Shown here: positions 43,547 through 52,300 of the stretch, piece after piece
Position numbering within the stretch: the stretch's first letter is position 1
How the letters are laid out: every line of letters begins with the position of its first letter
Origin: Caulobacter segnis ATCC 21756
Lineage (GTDB): Bacteria; Pseudomonadota; Alphaproteobacteria; Caulobacterales; Caulobacteraceae
Direction: 5' to 3'
DNA length: 64,000 nt
Assembly: GCF_000092285.1 (NCBI RefSeq)
Contig: NC_014100.1
Span: forward strand, 1,302,001-1,366,000
The notes under the pieces: generated by a model
Seen by the model: only the letters and a program-made list of their open reading frames with translations
The model's database searches: none
Told to the model about the DNA's origin: nothing
Position numbers and translations under genes: made by a program

Positions 43547-44047
43547 ATGCTGACCGAACTTGAGGGCGCGGTGCTGTCCGAGATCAGGGATCGCGGCCGC
43601 AGGACCGCGTTCCAGGTGCGCGGCGCCTTCAAGAGTTCGCCATCAGTGGAGTGGAGTGGTAGCGCCGGTTCGGTCTACCCCGCCATCAAGCGGCTGGAGG
43701 GGGCGGGGTTGATCAGGTCCGAGCCGCTGCCGGGCGGGCGTCGGGCCATGGCGCTGAGGGTGACCGAGGCGGGGGAGGCGGCGCTGGACGCCTGGGCCCG
43801 CGACCCGCAGCGGGCGGCGGGTGTGGGGCTCGACCCTTTCCGCCTGCGGTCTGGCATCTGGCTGACGCTGGAGCCGCAGGCCCGGCGCGCGGCGATGCGT
43901 GATGTCTCCGAGGCCATCCAGGCGAGCATCGCCGCGCACGAACGCGACCTCGCCGCCGCCGATCCGATCGAGCGGCCGCGCATGCTGCTCGCCCTGCGGC
44001 TCCAACGCCTGAGGCTCGACTGGATCGAGGAGACGCTAGCCCAGTAA
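43547..44047 (+). CDS. PadR family transcriptional regulator
   Basis: 166 aa from the ATG at 43547. The winged helix includes GSVYPAIKRLEGAGLIRSE and the basic wing PGGRRAMALRVTEAG; the helical C-terminal half (about 95-166) is the PadR dimerisation region. The 64-bp divergent spacer contains the AT-rich tatatataatccggttcgg, a candidate promoter/operator shared with the serine hydrolase gene. Effector unknown. Confidence 0.9.
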   Translation: MLTELEGAVLSEIRDRGRRTAFQVRGAFKSSPSVEWSGSAGSVYPAIKRLEGAGLIRSEPLPGGRRAMALRVTEAGEAALDAWARDPQRAAGVGLDPFRLRSGIWLTLEPQARRAAMRDVSEAIQASIAAHERDLAAADPIERPRMLLALRLQRLRLDWIEETLAQ

Positions 44048-46232
44048 CTACTCCCCCGGCCGATACGTCCGCACCGCGTGCTTCTTCACGTCCTCGGGAT
44101 AGAAGTAGACGTCCCGCAGGTTGCCGATCGCGTAGCGCGGCGCCTGGTCGTTGAAGTGGGGCGAGGCCGGGTCGCCGCTCTCGCCGCCGGCCGAGATGGC
44201 GCGGGCGCGGACCTTTTCGCCGAACTGCACGACCGCCACGAAGCTGTTGCCCAGCGTGCCGTAGTACTTCTTGGTCCCCGGCCAGCGCTTGGCGCCGAAC
44301 GAGGCCAGCGAACCCCACTGGGCCGAGGTGAAGGGCACGGGGATGCTGGGCTTGGCGTCGTCGAACGTCTGGACGATCGACCCGTCGTTACGCTGGAAGC
44401 GGTTGATCTGGCCCCACGGCGTCTTCCAGGAGCCGAAGTCGGTGGTCAGGCGATCCGAGGCCTCGGCCAAGGCGGCCAGCTTCTCGGCGGGCGTCAGCCT
44501 GTCGGCCATGTAGTCGTAGGTGTTCAGGCCCTGGGCCTTGGCGGCCGGCGCGGGCCTTGGCCCACATCGCCTCGCCCCAGAACACGGCTAGGGAGGTCTC
44601 GGTCGAACGCGCCGACCACTTGCGGTCCCAGGCGCTCAGGGCCGCGACCTGCTGGGCGACCTTGGCCTTCAGCGGATCGCCATCGGGCGTGGCGGCATAG
44701 GCCGCTTCCAGGGTTGGGATCAGTCGGGCGAAGGCGGTCAGGTACGGGTCGTAGGCCTTCTCGATCAGGCCGCCGAGGGTCAGGTTCTTGACGTCCTTGA
44801 GCACCAGCTCGGCGTGGAGGCCGCGCGGGTTCTCGCCGGCGGTGTCCATGTACTTGGGATAGTCCGCCTTTTTCGGGCTGTAGGGCCCGGCGGCGGTCCA
44901 GGGCCAGTTGTTGGTGTTGAAGGCCCAGCCCGTGGGCGGGTTCACCGCCTGGGGGGTCTTGTCGAGCGGCGTCAGGCCCTTCCAGTCCGTCGCGGGATCG
45001 GCGCCATCCACCGGCTTCGTATAGTCGAAGCGGTCGTCGCGGATCGGGATGAACTGCGGGTGCAGATAGGCGATCTCGCCCTTGCTGTCGGCGAACAGGG
45101 TGTTGTTCGACGAGTTGGCCTTCAGCTCCGCCACCTTCATGAAGCTCTTCAGGTCGATGGCCTTGGTGCGCAGGAACGACTGCTGCAGGGCCTCCACCGG
45201 CTTGTTCATCAGGGCGATGCTGATCCACTTGCCGTCGGCCTCGCGGACGATCGGGCCGTGGTGGGTCTTGAAGACGGTGAAGCGCTTCTCGGCCATCGCG
45301 CCATCGGCGGCGCGGTAGGGGACGGCGATCACCTCGGTCTTGAGAGGGCGTAGCTCCGAGCCGTATCTGTAGAACCGCTGGCCGTCCTTCTCGACGATCG
45401 TCTCGGCGAACTCGTCGACCACGTCGACGCCGCTGGAGGTGTGCATCCAGCCGGCCTGGGCGTTGAAGCCCTGGTAGATGAAGAACTGGCCCCACGTCGT
45501 CGCGCCATAGGCGTTCAGGCCCTGGTCGCTGGAGACCTGCATCTCCGAGCGGAAAAAGAAGCTGGTGTGCGGGTTGATCAGCAGCATCGCGTGACCTTCC
45601 AGCGTGTTCTTCGGGGCGATGGCGACGCCGTTCGAGCCCTTGGGCTCCTTGAACAGCAGGCCCTTCTCGTCGGCGGTCATGGCCAGTTGGCGCTGGCCGT
45701 AGAAGCTTTCGAGCTGGGTGAGAGCCACGCGCTCGATATCGCCGCCAATGCTGCCTTCCGAGAAGCTCAGGGCCATCCAGGGCTCGAAGCGCTTGATGAC
45801 CTTGGGCTTCACGGCCGGATGCGTGGCTAGGTAGTAGTTCAGCCCGTCGGCCCAGCCGATCATCAGCGCCTTCAGCCAGGCGGGGCTCTTGGCGTAGTCG
45901 GCCTTCAGCACCGCCGGATCGATGAAGAGCTTCTGGCGCAGGTCGGCCCAGATCGCCTTCTCGCCCTCCGCCTCGGCGGTGCGGCCGAGAGCGGTCATGA
46001 AGTTGGTTTCGACGCGGTTGAAGTCGTCTTCGGCCTGGGCGTAGGCCATGCCGAACACGGCGTCGGCGTCGGTCTTTCCGTGGATGTGGGCGATACCCCA
46101 GTCGTCGCGGGTGATCGAGACGGCGGCCGCGCGGGTCTTTAGGCGCGCGAGATCATCAGCGGCCCGGGCCGGTGTCGTGGCGAGGGCCGCGCCCAAGGCC
46201 AAGGCCAGAACGCTGATGGACAGATTTCGCAT
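44048..46232 (-). pseudogene. Penicillin acylase family protein (acylase), frameshifted near the C terminus
   Basis: From the ATG at 46232: signal peptide (ending PARA), then RDDWGIAHIHGKTDADAVFGMAYAQAEDDFNR and the autocatalytic Ntn-hydrolase site GSNGVAIAP, whose Ser becomes the nucleophile of the beta chain. The frame is intact to EAMWAKARA and then leaves the family sequence; the true continuation (QGLNTYDYMADRLTPAEK... to 44048) lies in another frame. One extra base at about 44543-44548 (GCCGGCC where GCCGCC would rejoin the frames) explains it. Restored length is about 727 aa, normal for acyl-homoserine-lactone/penicillin acylases. Real mutation or sequencing error. Confidence 0.85.
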
Positions 46233-46326
46233 GATCTTCCCCGAACCGCTTCACGCGCGTGAGCCGCGATCCAAGCCGAGTTCGGAGATCAATTCCAGTC
46301 CGCACCGAGAGGGCGGACGCCAACTG

Positions 46327-46851
46327 CTATTGCGGCGGGCAGCCCTTGAATTCGCCGACCTTGCTGACCGACAGGCTGGAGAGGTCGATGCCGCGCAGGG
46401 TCTTCATCGACGCGGCGCCGAAGCCGCTGAACAGGTCGAGCTTCAGGCCCTTGATCGCCCCGCCGATGTCGGAGGCGTACCAGTAGCCGTCGTGCTTGCC
46501 GCCGTCCGGCATCGGCAGGCCGACGGTTTCCTTGATGAAGATGACCGTGCGGCGCGGGATCACCTTGGGATCCACGGCGACGGTGCGCATCGCGGCGACC
46601 TTGCAGCCCAGCGAGTCGAACGCCCGAATGCCTTTGGCGCCGGCGTGATACATCGTCGCCCGCATCTTGTACTCGACCGAACCGGGCAGGGCGCCGCCGC
46701 CCAGGGCCGTGCTGATCAGCTCGCCCAGCGGATCGACGCGCTGCGTCTGGGCGGACGCGGAGTCCTGCTCAGGAGCGGCGTTGGCGAGGGCGGGAGCGGC
46801 GAATGCGGAGATGACCGCGGTGGCCAAAATTCCGGCGAGCTTGCGTCGCAT
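46327..46851 (-). CDS. Exported 3D-domain (double-psi barrel) protein
   Basis: 174 aa from the ATG at 46851 (AGGA 9 nt upstream). Signal peptide about residues 1-26 (ALANA). The C-terminal half has the 3D-domain pattern: RATMYHAG, AFDSLGCKVAAMRTVAVDP, IPRRTVIFIKE and YWYASDIGGAIKGLKLDLF, with the conserved aspartates of MltA-type lytic transglycosylases. It lacks the rest of MltA, so it is a stand-alone 3D domain that may bind or cleave peptidoglycan in the periplasm. Confidence 0.85.
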   Translation of the reverse strand: MRRKLAGILATAVISAFAAPALANAAPEQDSASAQTQRVDPLGELISTALGGGALPGSVEYKMRATMYHAGAKGIRAFDSLGCKVAAMRTVAVDPKVIPRRTVIFIKETVGLPMPDGGKHDGYWYASDIGGAIKGLKLDLFSGFGAASMKTLRGIDLSSLSVSKVGEFKGCPPQ

Positions 46852-47048
46852 CGAGGGTGTCCTCTTATCGGCGTGTCTGTCGGGCGGGGTCTGGATAGTC
46901 CGATCACGGCCTCGTGACAACCCCGGACCCCACCCATCGCGGGTGCGGGTTCGCCCGATGAGCGAAAAACAGGCATGGATTCAGCGGCTTGAAACTTGGC
47001 CGTTTCCCGTCGATTTTCCCCGCTGCGACAGCCTTACGGACGGAACCC

Positions 47049-47636
47049 ATGGCGATGCGGATCTACGGCGACTCGATTTCGGGCAACTGCCTCAAGGTGA
47101 AGTGGGTCGCCGAGCGCCTCGGCCTGGCGTTCGATTGGATCGAGACCAGCGTCCTGACGGGCGAGACGCGGACGCCGGCGTTCCTGGCGTTGAACCCGGC
47201 CGGGCAGGTCCCGCTGGTGATCCTGGACGATGGCCGACCGTTGTCGCAGTCCAACGCCATCATGCTGCATCTCGCCGAGGGATCCTCGCTGATTCCGGGC
47301 GATCCCTATGCGCGCGCCAAGATGCTGGAGTGGTTGTTTTGGGAGCAGTACAGCCACGAGCCCTATATCGCCGTGGCGCGGTTCCAGATGCTATATCTCG
47401 GCAAGCCGCCTGAAGAGCTCGAGCCGAAGCTGACGGAGAGAGGCGGGCAGGCCCTGGCCAGGCTCGAAACACAGCTGCAACAATCGCCGTTTCTGGTCGG
47501 CGAGAATGTCACGCTGGCGGACGTGGCCCTGGTCGCCTACACCCGCGTGGCGCATGAGGGCGGGTTCGACCTTGCGCTCTTCCCGGCCGTGAAGGCCTGG
47601 GTCGGGCGGACCGAAGTCGCCCTCGGCATTGTTTGA
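47049..47636 (+). CDS. Glutathione S-transferase family protein
   Basis: 195 aa from the ATG at 47049 (a second ATG at 47055). The thioredoxin-like domain has YGDSISGNCLKVKWVAERL with Ser at the catalytic position, NPAGQVPLVILDDG (cis-Pro loop) and LSQSNAIMLHLAEG (glutathione gamma-Glu site). The C-terminal helical domain contains VTLADVALVAYTRVA. It resembles the GstA/YliJ-like bacterial enzymes. It is followed by the S1/P1 nuclease gene 15 bp later. Confidence 0.92.
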   Translation: MAMRIYGDSISGNCLKVKWVAERLGLAFDWIETSVLTGETRTPAFLALNPAGQVPLVILDDGRPLSQSNAIMLHLAEGSSLIPGDPYARAKMLEWLFWEQYSHEPYIAVARFQMLYLGKPPEELEPKLTERGGQALARLETQLQQSPFLVGENVTLADVALVAYTRVAHEGGFDLALFPAVKAWVGRTEVALGIV

Positions 47637-47651
47637 TCCCGGAGTCCGTCC

Positions 47652-48680
47652 TTGCGTCTCTCGACCAGCCTCAAAGTTCTCGCCTTGGCCGCCGCGGTGT
47701 CCGCGCCCGCTCAGTCGGCGCTCGCCTGGGGGGCTTCGGGCCACCGGGTGGTCGGCGTCGTCGGCGCCGCGACGCTGCCGGCCGACGTACCCGCCTTCCT
47801 GCGAACGCCGCAGGCTGTGGCCACGATCGGCGAGTACGCGCGCGAGCCGGACCGCTGGAAGGGCTCGGGCAAGATTCACGATCACGACCGCGATTCAGCC
47901 CACTTCCTGGACGTCGACGATCAGGGCCTCATGTACGGCGGTCCGGCCTTCACGGTGGCGACCTTGCCGCCGACCCGCGCCGACTACGAAAAGGCCCTGC
48001 GGGCCGCCGGCGTCGACAGCTGGCAGGCGGGCTATCTGCCCTATGCGATCATCGACGGCTATCAGCAGCTGGTGAAGGACTTCACCTACTGGCGCATCCT
48101 GACCGCCGCGGTGAAGCTCGAGAAGGATCCGACCCGGCTGGCCTATTACAGGGCCGACCTGAAGCGACGCGAGGACCTGCTGCTGCGCGACCTTGGCGTC
48201 TGGGCCCACTATGTCGGCGACGGCAGCCAGCCGCTGCACCTATCGGTCCACTACAATGGTTGGGGCGACTATCCCAATCCCAACGGCTACACCCAGGCGC
48301 GCTCGACCCATTTCCAGTTCGAGGGGCCGCTGACCCAAGCCTTGGCCGACGAGGCGTCGATCAAGGCCCTGGTGCCGGCCTACAAGGCCTGCGACTGCTC
48401 GATCGAGACGCGCGTCGTGGGCTACCTGACCGACACCTGGAAGCAGGTTGAGCCGCTTTATCAACTGGAGAAGGCCGGCGGCATGATCGAGACCGATCCG
48501 CGCGCCAAGGCGTTCGTCCGGACGCGGGTCGCGGCTGGCGCGACCGCTCTGCGGAACCTCGTCGTGGACGCCTGGCGCGAAAGCGCCAACGGCAAGATCG
48601 GCTACCGTCCGGAGATCAGCGTGGCCGACGTGGAGTCGGGCAAGGCCGATCCGTGGTTCGACCTCTACGGCAAGGACTGA
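47652..48680 (+). CDS. Exported S1/P1 family nuclease
   Basis: 342 aa from a TTG at 47652 with GGAG upstream. Signal peptide residues 1-25 (QSALA), leaving Trp as mature residue 1 (WGASGHR), which is required to bind zinc in this family. Other zinc ligands: HDHD, HFLDVDD, and HYVGDGSQPLHLSVHYNG followed by THFQFEG. S1/P1 enzymes cleave single-stranded nucleic acid and 3'-nucleotides; in the periplasm this would recover phosphate and nucleosides. Confidence 0.92.
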   Translation: MRLSTSLKVLALAAAVSAPAQSALAWGASGHRVVGVVGAATLPADVPAFLRTPQAVATIGEYAREPDRWKGSGKIHDHDRDSAHFLDVDDQGLMYGGPAFTVATLPPTRADYEKALRAAGVDSWQAGYLPYAIIDGYQQLVKDFTYWRILTAAVKLEKDPTRLAYYRADLKRREDLLLRDLGVWAHYVGDGSQPLHLSVHYNGWGDYPNPNGYTQARSTHFQFEGPLTQALADEASIKALVPAYKACDCSIETRVVGYLTDTWKQVEPLYQLEKAGGMIETDPRAKAFVRTRVAAGATALRNLVVDAWRESANGKIGYRPEISVADVESGKADPWFDLYGKD

Positions 48681-48684
48681 GGTC

Positions 48685-49131
48685 TTGCTGAGGTTCGGCT
48701 CGCCCCTGCCGGGGTTGTCCTACCTCGAGCGCCGCGCGGCGTTCGGGGTGGTCGAGAACGCGCTCGGTCAGATCGCGCTCGCCCAGGTGACCAAGCCCGG
48801 CAAGGCGCCGTACTTCGATCTGCCGGGCGGGGCGGTGGATGGCGAGGAGACGGAAGAACAGGCCGTGGCCCGGGAATTCGGCGAAGAGACGGGGCTGGTC
48901 GTCGAGGCGGGCCGTCTGATCGACACCGTCTCGCAGTACTTCCTGAAGTCAGACGGTCAGCCGGTCCGCAATCACGGCGGCGTCTATGTCGCCGAACTGC
49001 AGGGTGAAAACCCCGCCCTGAAGGTCGAGGACGACCATGCGCTGGTCTGGCTGGACCCGCGCGACGCTGTGGTCGCCCTACGCCACGACGCCCACGCCTG
49101 GGCGGTGGCCGCCTGGATGCGCCGAGGCTAG
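48685..49131 (+). CDS. NUDIX hydrolase
   Basis: 148 aa from a TTG at 48685, four bp after the nuclease stop. The Nudix box is complete: G(x5)E(x7)REFGEETGL starting at GGAVDGEETEEQ. It hydrolyses a nucleoside diphosphate linked to X using Mg2+. Placement after an S1/P1 nuclease suggests nucleotide salvage or clean-up, but the specific substrate is unknown. It converges with the UrcA gene with a 4-bp overlap. Confidence 0.92.
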   Translation: MLRFGSPLPGLSYLERRAAFGVVENALGQIALAQVTKPGKAPYFDLPGGAVDGEETEEQAVAREFGEETGLVVEAGRLIDTVSQYFLKSDGQPVRNHGGVYVAELQGENPALKVEDDHALVWLDPRDAVVALRHDAHAWAVAAWMRRG

Positions 49132-49475
49132 TAGAAGGCCAGGGTGATCTTGGCGCCGGCGCGGTTGGCCATCCGCAGATCGGCGATCTGCTTTTCCGAC
49201 AACGCATCCTTCACTTCGCTCTTGAAGTCGGCCACGCAGGCGCGGGCGGCGATGGCCTTGTTGCCGTAGGAGTCGCAGACTTCGCGGGCGGCCAGATCGA
49301 CGCGGCGGGCGAATTGGCGGGCGTCGGCGGGATCAGACAGCGTCAGGTCGCCAACGGGGATACGCGCGACGGGCGCGGGGCCTTCGGCGGCGTGGGCGGC
49401 GGTGAGGCCGATGATCGGGGTGGCGGCCAGGGCCAAGGCGGCGATGGCGGCGACGCGGCTGATAAGCTTGCTCAT
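49128..49475 (-). CDS. UrcA family exported protein
   Basis: 115 aa with a signal peptide (about residues 1-29, ending AHAA). The mature part shows the UrcA pattern: VGDLTLSDPADARQFARRVDLAAREVC, then ARACVADFKSEVKDAL, with two cysteines likely disulfide-bonded. UrcA was named from a uranium-inducible Caulobacter promoter; the function is unknown. Single-gene unit. Confidence 0.88.
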   Translation of the reverse strand: MSKLISRVAAIAALALAATPIIGLTAAHAAEGPAPVARIPVGDLTLSDPADARQFARRVDLAAREVCDSYGNKAIAARACVADFKSEVKDALSEKQIADLRMANRAGAKITLAFY

Positions 49476-49619
49476 GACAGGTCCCTCTTTTCGATGTGGC
49501 CGCCCGCGGCGGTCTGTTGAGAAGAGGTGTAGTCCTGGGGTGTGCGAAACACCCGTTACGAGTGCTTCATGACGTCGAATTAAGTCTATGAAAGAAAAGT
49601 AATATTCAGGCAGGCCGGC

Positions 49620-52157
49620 TTACGCCGCCGCGAAGTCTCGCGCGATGCCGTGCTCGCTCTGGCGGATCGGGAGCGCGAAGCTGACCGTCGTGCCTTCGCC
49701 GGGCGTCGACGTCATCTCCAAGGCGCCGTCGTGCATGCTGATCAGCGACTTGGTCAGCGCCAAGCCAAGGCCGGTCCCCTGGGTGGTCTTGGAGAACTGA
49801 CTTTCCACCTGCTCGAACGGGCGCGCCAGCCGGGCCAGATCTTCCTTGGCGATGCCGATGCCGGTGTCGGCCACCGACACCCGGACCATGTCGCCGAAAG
49901 CATCTCGCCGGACCTCGGCGGTCAGGGTGACGCTGCCCGCGCGCGGGGTGAACTTGATCGCGTTGGACAGCAGGTTCAGCAACACCTGCTTGATGGCCCG
50001 GTAGTCGGCCTCGATCTCAGGCAGGGGGGGGAAGTCGATGCGGAGGTTCAGGCCCGCGGCCTCGGCGCGGTTGCGAACCAGGCGGACGGCGTCCTCGGCG
50101 ACGTCCTCCACGTGCATCGGCTCGAATTTCAGGTTCATCTTGCCGGCTTCGATCTTGGACATGTCCAAAATGTCGTTGATCAGCGCCAGCAGGTGTTGGC
50201 CGGATGAATGGATATCCTGGCTGTAGCCCTTGTAGCGTTCGTCGCCCAGCGGGCCGAACATCTCGTTCATCATGATCTCGGAGAAGCCGTTGATGGCGTT
50301 CAACGGCGTCCGCAGCTCGTGGGACATGTTGGCCAGGAACTCGCTCTTGGCCCGATTGGCGCCTTCGGCTCTCACCTTTTCGGTTTCATACTTGCGAGCA
50401 AGTTCCGCCAGCTGCTCCTGGCTACGCTCGAGGCCTGCGACGGCGTTCTGCAGCTGCTCTTGGTTGAGGCGGCGGGCTTCGTCCTGGTTCTTGATCGCCG
50501 TGATGTCGGCGGCGGTCATGACGAGGCCGCCCTCGGCGGTGCGGCGCTCGCTGATCTGGATCCAGCGACCGTCCATCAGCTCGGCTTCGCGAACCCCCTT
50601 GGCGGCGTCCGGCGCGGAATGGTCCTGCTTGATGGCGAGCGCGGCGCGGCGATTGATCTCGGCGCGCGCGGCGCCCGGCTTCAGGAGCTTGGGATCGAGC
50701 GAGAAGACGTTGCGATAGTTGCGGTTGCACATCAGCAACCGCCCGTGGCGGTCCCAGAGGACGAAGGCTTCGGAGACGCTTTCGATGGCGTCGCGCAGCC
50801 GGTTCTCGGCGGCCTGGGCGCGGGCCTGGGCGACCCGCTCCTCGGTGACGTCCAGCGCCACGCCGATGATGCGCGAATAGCCGTCCGCGTCCGCCCGGCC
50901 AAAGCCCTGGCCGCGCGCGTCGATCCAGAGCGAGCGTTGCCCCTGTCCGACCGCGGGAACGCGGAACGAGACGTCGAAGGCGCCATACAGGGCGGCGTTG
51001 GCCAGGGCTTTTCTGAGCCGCTCGCGGTGGTCCGGGGCGATGCGGTCCAAGAGGTCCTGCCCCGAGACGACACCGCCGCCGCCCCAGCCGAACATGGCCC
51101 CGGTGACGTCGGATAGGAACACCTCGTCGGCGTTCAGGTCCCATTCCCAGATGCCGCAGCGCGCCGCCTCGACCGCCAGGCGGAAGCGTTGTTCGCTGTC
51201 GATGAACTCGCGTTGCGCGGCCTCCGACTTGCGGCTCTGGACCACGAGCAGCAGGGCGAGGCCGATACCGGCGGCCAGCGGGATAAGCAGGCTGAGCGCG
51301 CTGCTTGTGGGGACGCCGCCGTCGCCGCTGCTCGGCGCCGCGAAGACAGCGGTCAGCGCCCCTTCGCCGACCGGCTTGACCGCGACGTCGAGGGGCTTGC
51401 CGTCGGACGCGCGGCCACGAAGGTCGTCGGCGGGACGTCGCAGGTCCGCCGGCTTCAGCGCGAACGCCTGCCGCACCGCCGTCGCGCCCTGGGCGCGACC
51501 GCCCTGGGCGACGATCAAGGTCCCGTCGGGGAGGGCGAGGGCGCTGCTTTCGCCGCGCGCGGGTTCTTCGATCAGGCGCGCGGCGTCGCCGCTGGCGATG
51601 AGGACGGCTTGAGTGGGACCCAGCGTCGTCGTCGTGGCCACGTACAGCCTGCCCGACGCGCCCACCGAGCCGGTCCAGATGGTCTTGCCGGAGGCCTCCG
51701 CCGCGCGGGCGGCCGCCTTCCAGTCCGCTCCGTCGTCGCGTCCGGCGACGGCCAGGATTCCAGGCGGGCCCACCACGGCCACGGCGACGGCCTCGCCGCC
51801 GGCCGCGCGCAAGGCGATCTGGGCGGCGTCCGCCGTGGCGTCGGGATCACGAGCCAGCAGATCGGCGGCGGCGGAAAGGCCCGCGCGTTGCGCGGCGAGG
51901 TTCGTCTCGACACGGCCGGCGATCAAGCCGGCCTTGGCCGCCAGGAAGGGGCCCACCGGCCGCGTGCGGCTCTGATCTTCGATCCTTTTGAGGCCGGTGG
52001 CGGTGTAGATCGCCAGCAGGAGCACCGCCGACAGGATCGCAATACGGGCGAAGGTCTGGGAAGGCGCGCGCGTACGGGGCGCCCGCGGGCTCGCGGGCGC
52101 GGTCGGTCCGGCCTTGGCCGTCCCTCCGTGTCTCGCCCCGCCTTTACCCAAACGCAC
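49620..52157 (-). CDS. pleC: Cell-fate sensor histidine kinase/phosphatase PleC
   Basis: 845 aa from a GTG at 52157 (GGGAG upstream). TM1 about 37-56, an extracytoplasmic region, TM2 about 285-305, two PAS domains (about 325-440 and 455-570), a coiled coil, HisKA with ANMSHELRTPLNAINGFSE (phospho-acceptor His613), then HATPase_c (N-box NLLSNAIKFT, VADTGIGIA, GTGLGLAL). Caulobacter crescentus PleC is 842 aa with His610, an exact three-residue offset. PleC acts at the flagellated pole as DivK phosphatase and PleD kinase to set asymmetric division. The five GANTC sites upstream suggest methylation-sensitive timing. Confidence 0.88.
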   Translation of the reverse strand: MRLGKGGARHGGTAKAGPTAPASPRAPRTRAPSQTFARIAILSAVLLLAIYTATGLKRIEDQSRTRPVGPFLAAKAGLIAGRVETNLAAQRAGLSAAADLLARDPDATADAAQIALRAAGGEAVAVAVVGPPGILAVAGRDDGADWKAAARAAEASGKTIWTGSVGASGRLYVATTTTLGPTQAVLIASGDAARLIEEPARGESSALALPDGTLIVAQGGRAQGATAVRQAFALKPADLRRPADDLRGRASDGKPLDVAVKPVGEGALTAVFAAPSSGDGGVPTSSALSLLIPLAAGIGLALLLVVQSRKSEAAQREFIDSEQRFRLAVEAARCGIWEWDLNADEVFLSDVTGAMFGWGGGGVVSGQDLLDRIAPDHRERLRKALANAALYGAFDVSFRVPAVGQGQRSLWIDARGQGFGRADADGYSRIIGVALDVTEERVAQARAQAAENRLRDAIESVSEAFVLWDRHGRLLMCNRNYRNVFSLDPKLLKPGAARAEINRRAALAIKQDHSAPDAAKGVREAELMDGRWIQISERRTAEGGLVMTAADITAIKNQDEARRLNQEQLQNAVAGLERSQEQLAELARKYETEKVRAEGANRAKSEFLANMSHELRTPLNAINGFSEIMMNEMFGPLGDERYKGYSQDIHSSGQHLLALINDILDMSKIEAGKMNLKFEPMHVEDVAEDAVRLVRNRAEAAGLNLRIDFPPLPEIEADYRAIKQVLLNLLSNAIKFTPRAGSVTLTAEVRRDAFGDMVRVSVADTGIGIAKEDLARLARPFEQVESQFSKTTQGTGLGLALTKSLISMHDGALEMTSTPGEGTTVSFALPIRQSEHGIARDFAAA

Positions 52158-52287
52158 GACTCCCGTGGAACACCCCGGCGAGTCACTTCGCCAGAAGGTG
52201 AATCTAGCTTAAGGGCCGTGGCGGCGTCACCGCCGAACCGTCATTTCCGCGCGGATGGGCGTATTAGTCGCAATGAATCCCGACTCT
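52158..52287 (-). promoter_or_regulatory. Cluster of five GANTC (CcrM) sites upstream of pleC
   Basis: GACTC 52158-52162, GAGTC 52180-52184, GAATC 52200-52204, GAATC 52276-52280 and GACTC 52283-52287. Five sites in 130 bp is far denser than the roughly one per kilobase typical of Caulobacter genomes. The region lies between pepN and pleC and should hold the pleC promoter. Confidence 0.65.
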
Positions 52288-52300
52288 ACGCTCGCGGGTT

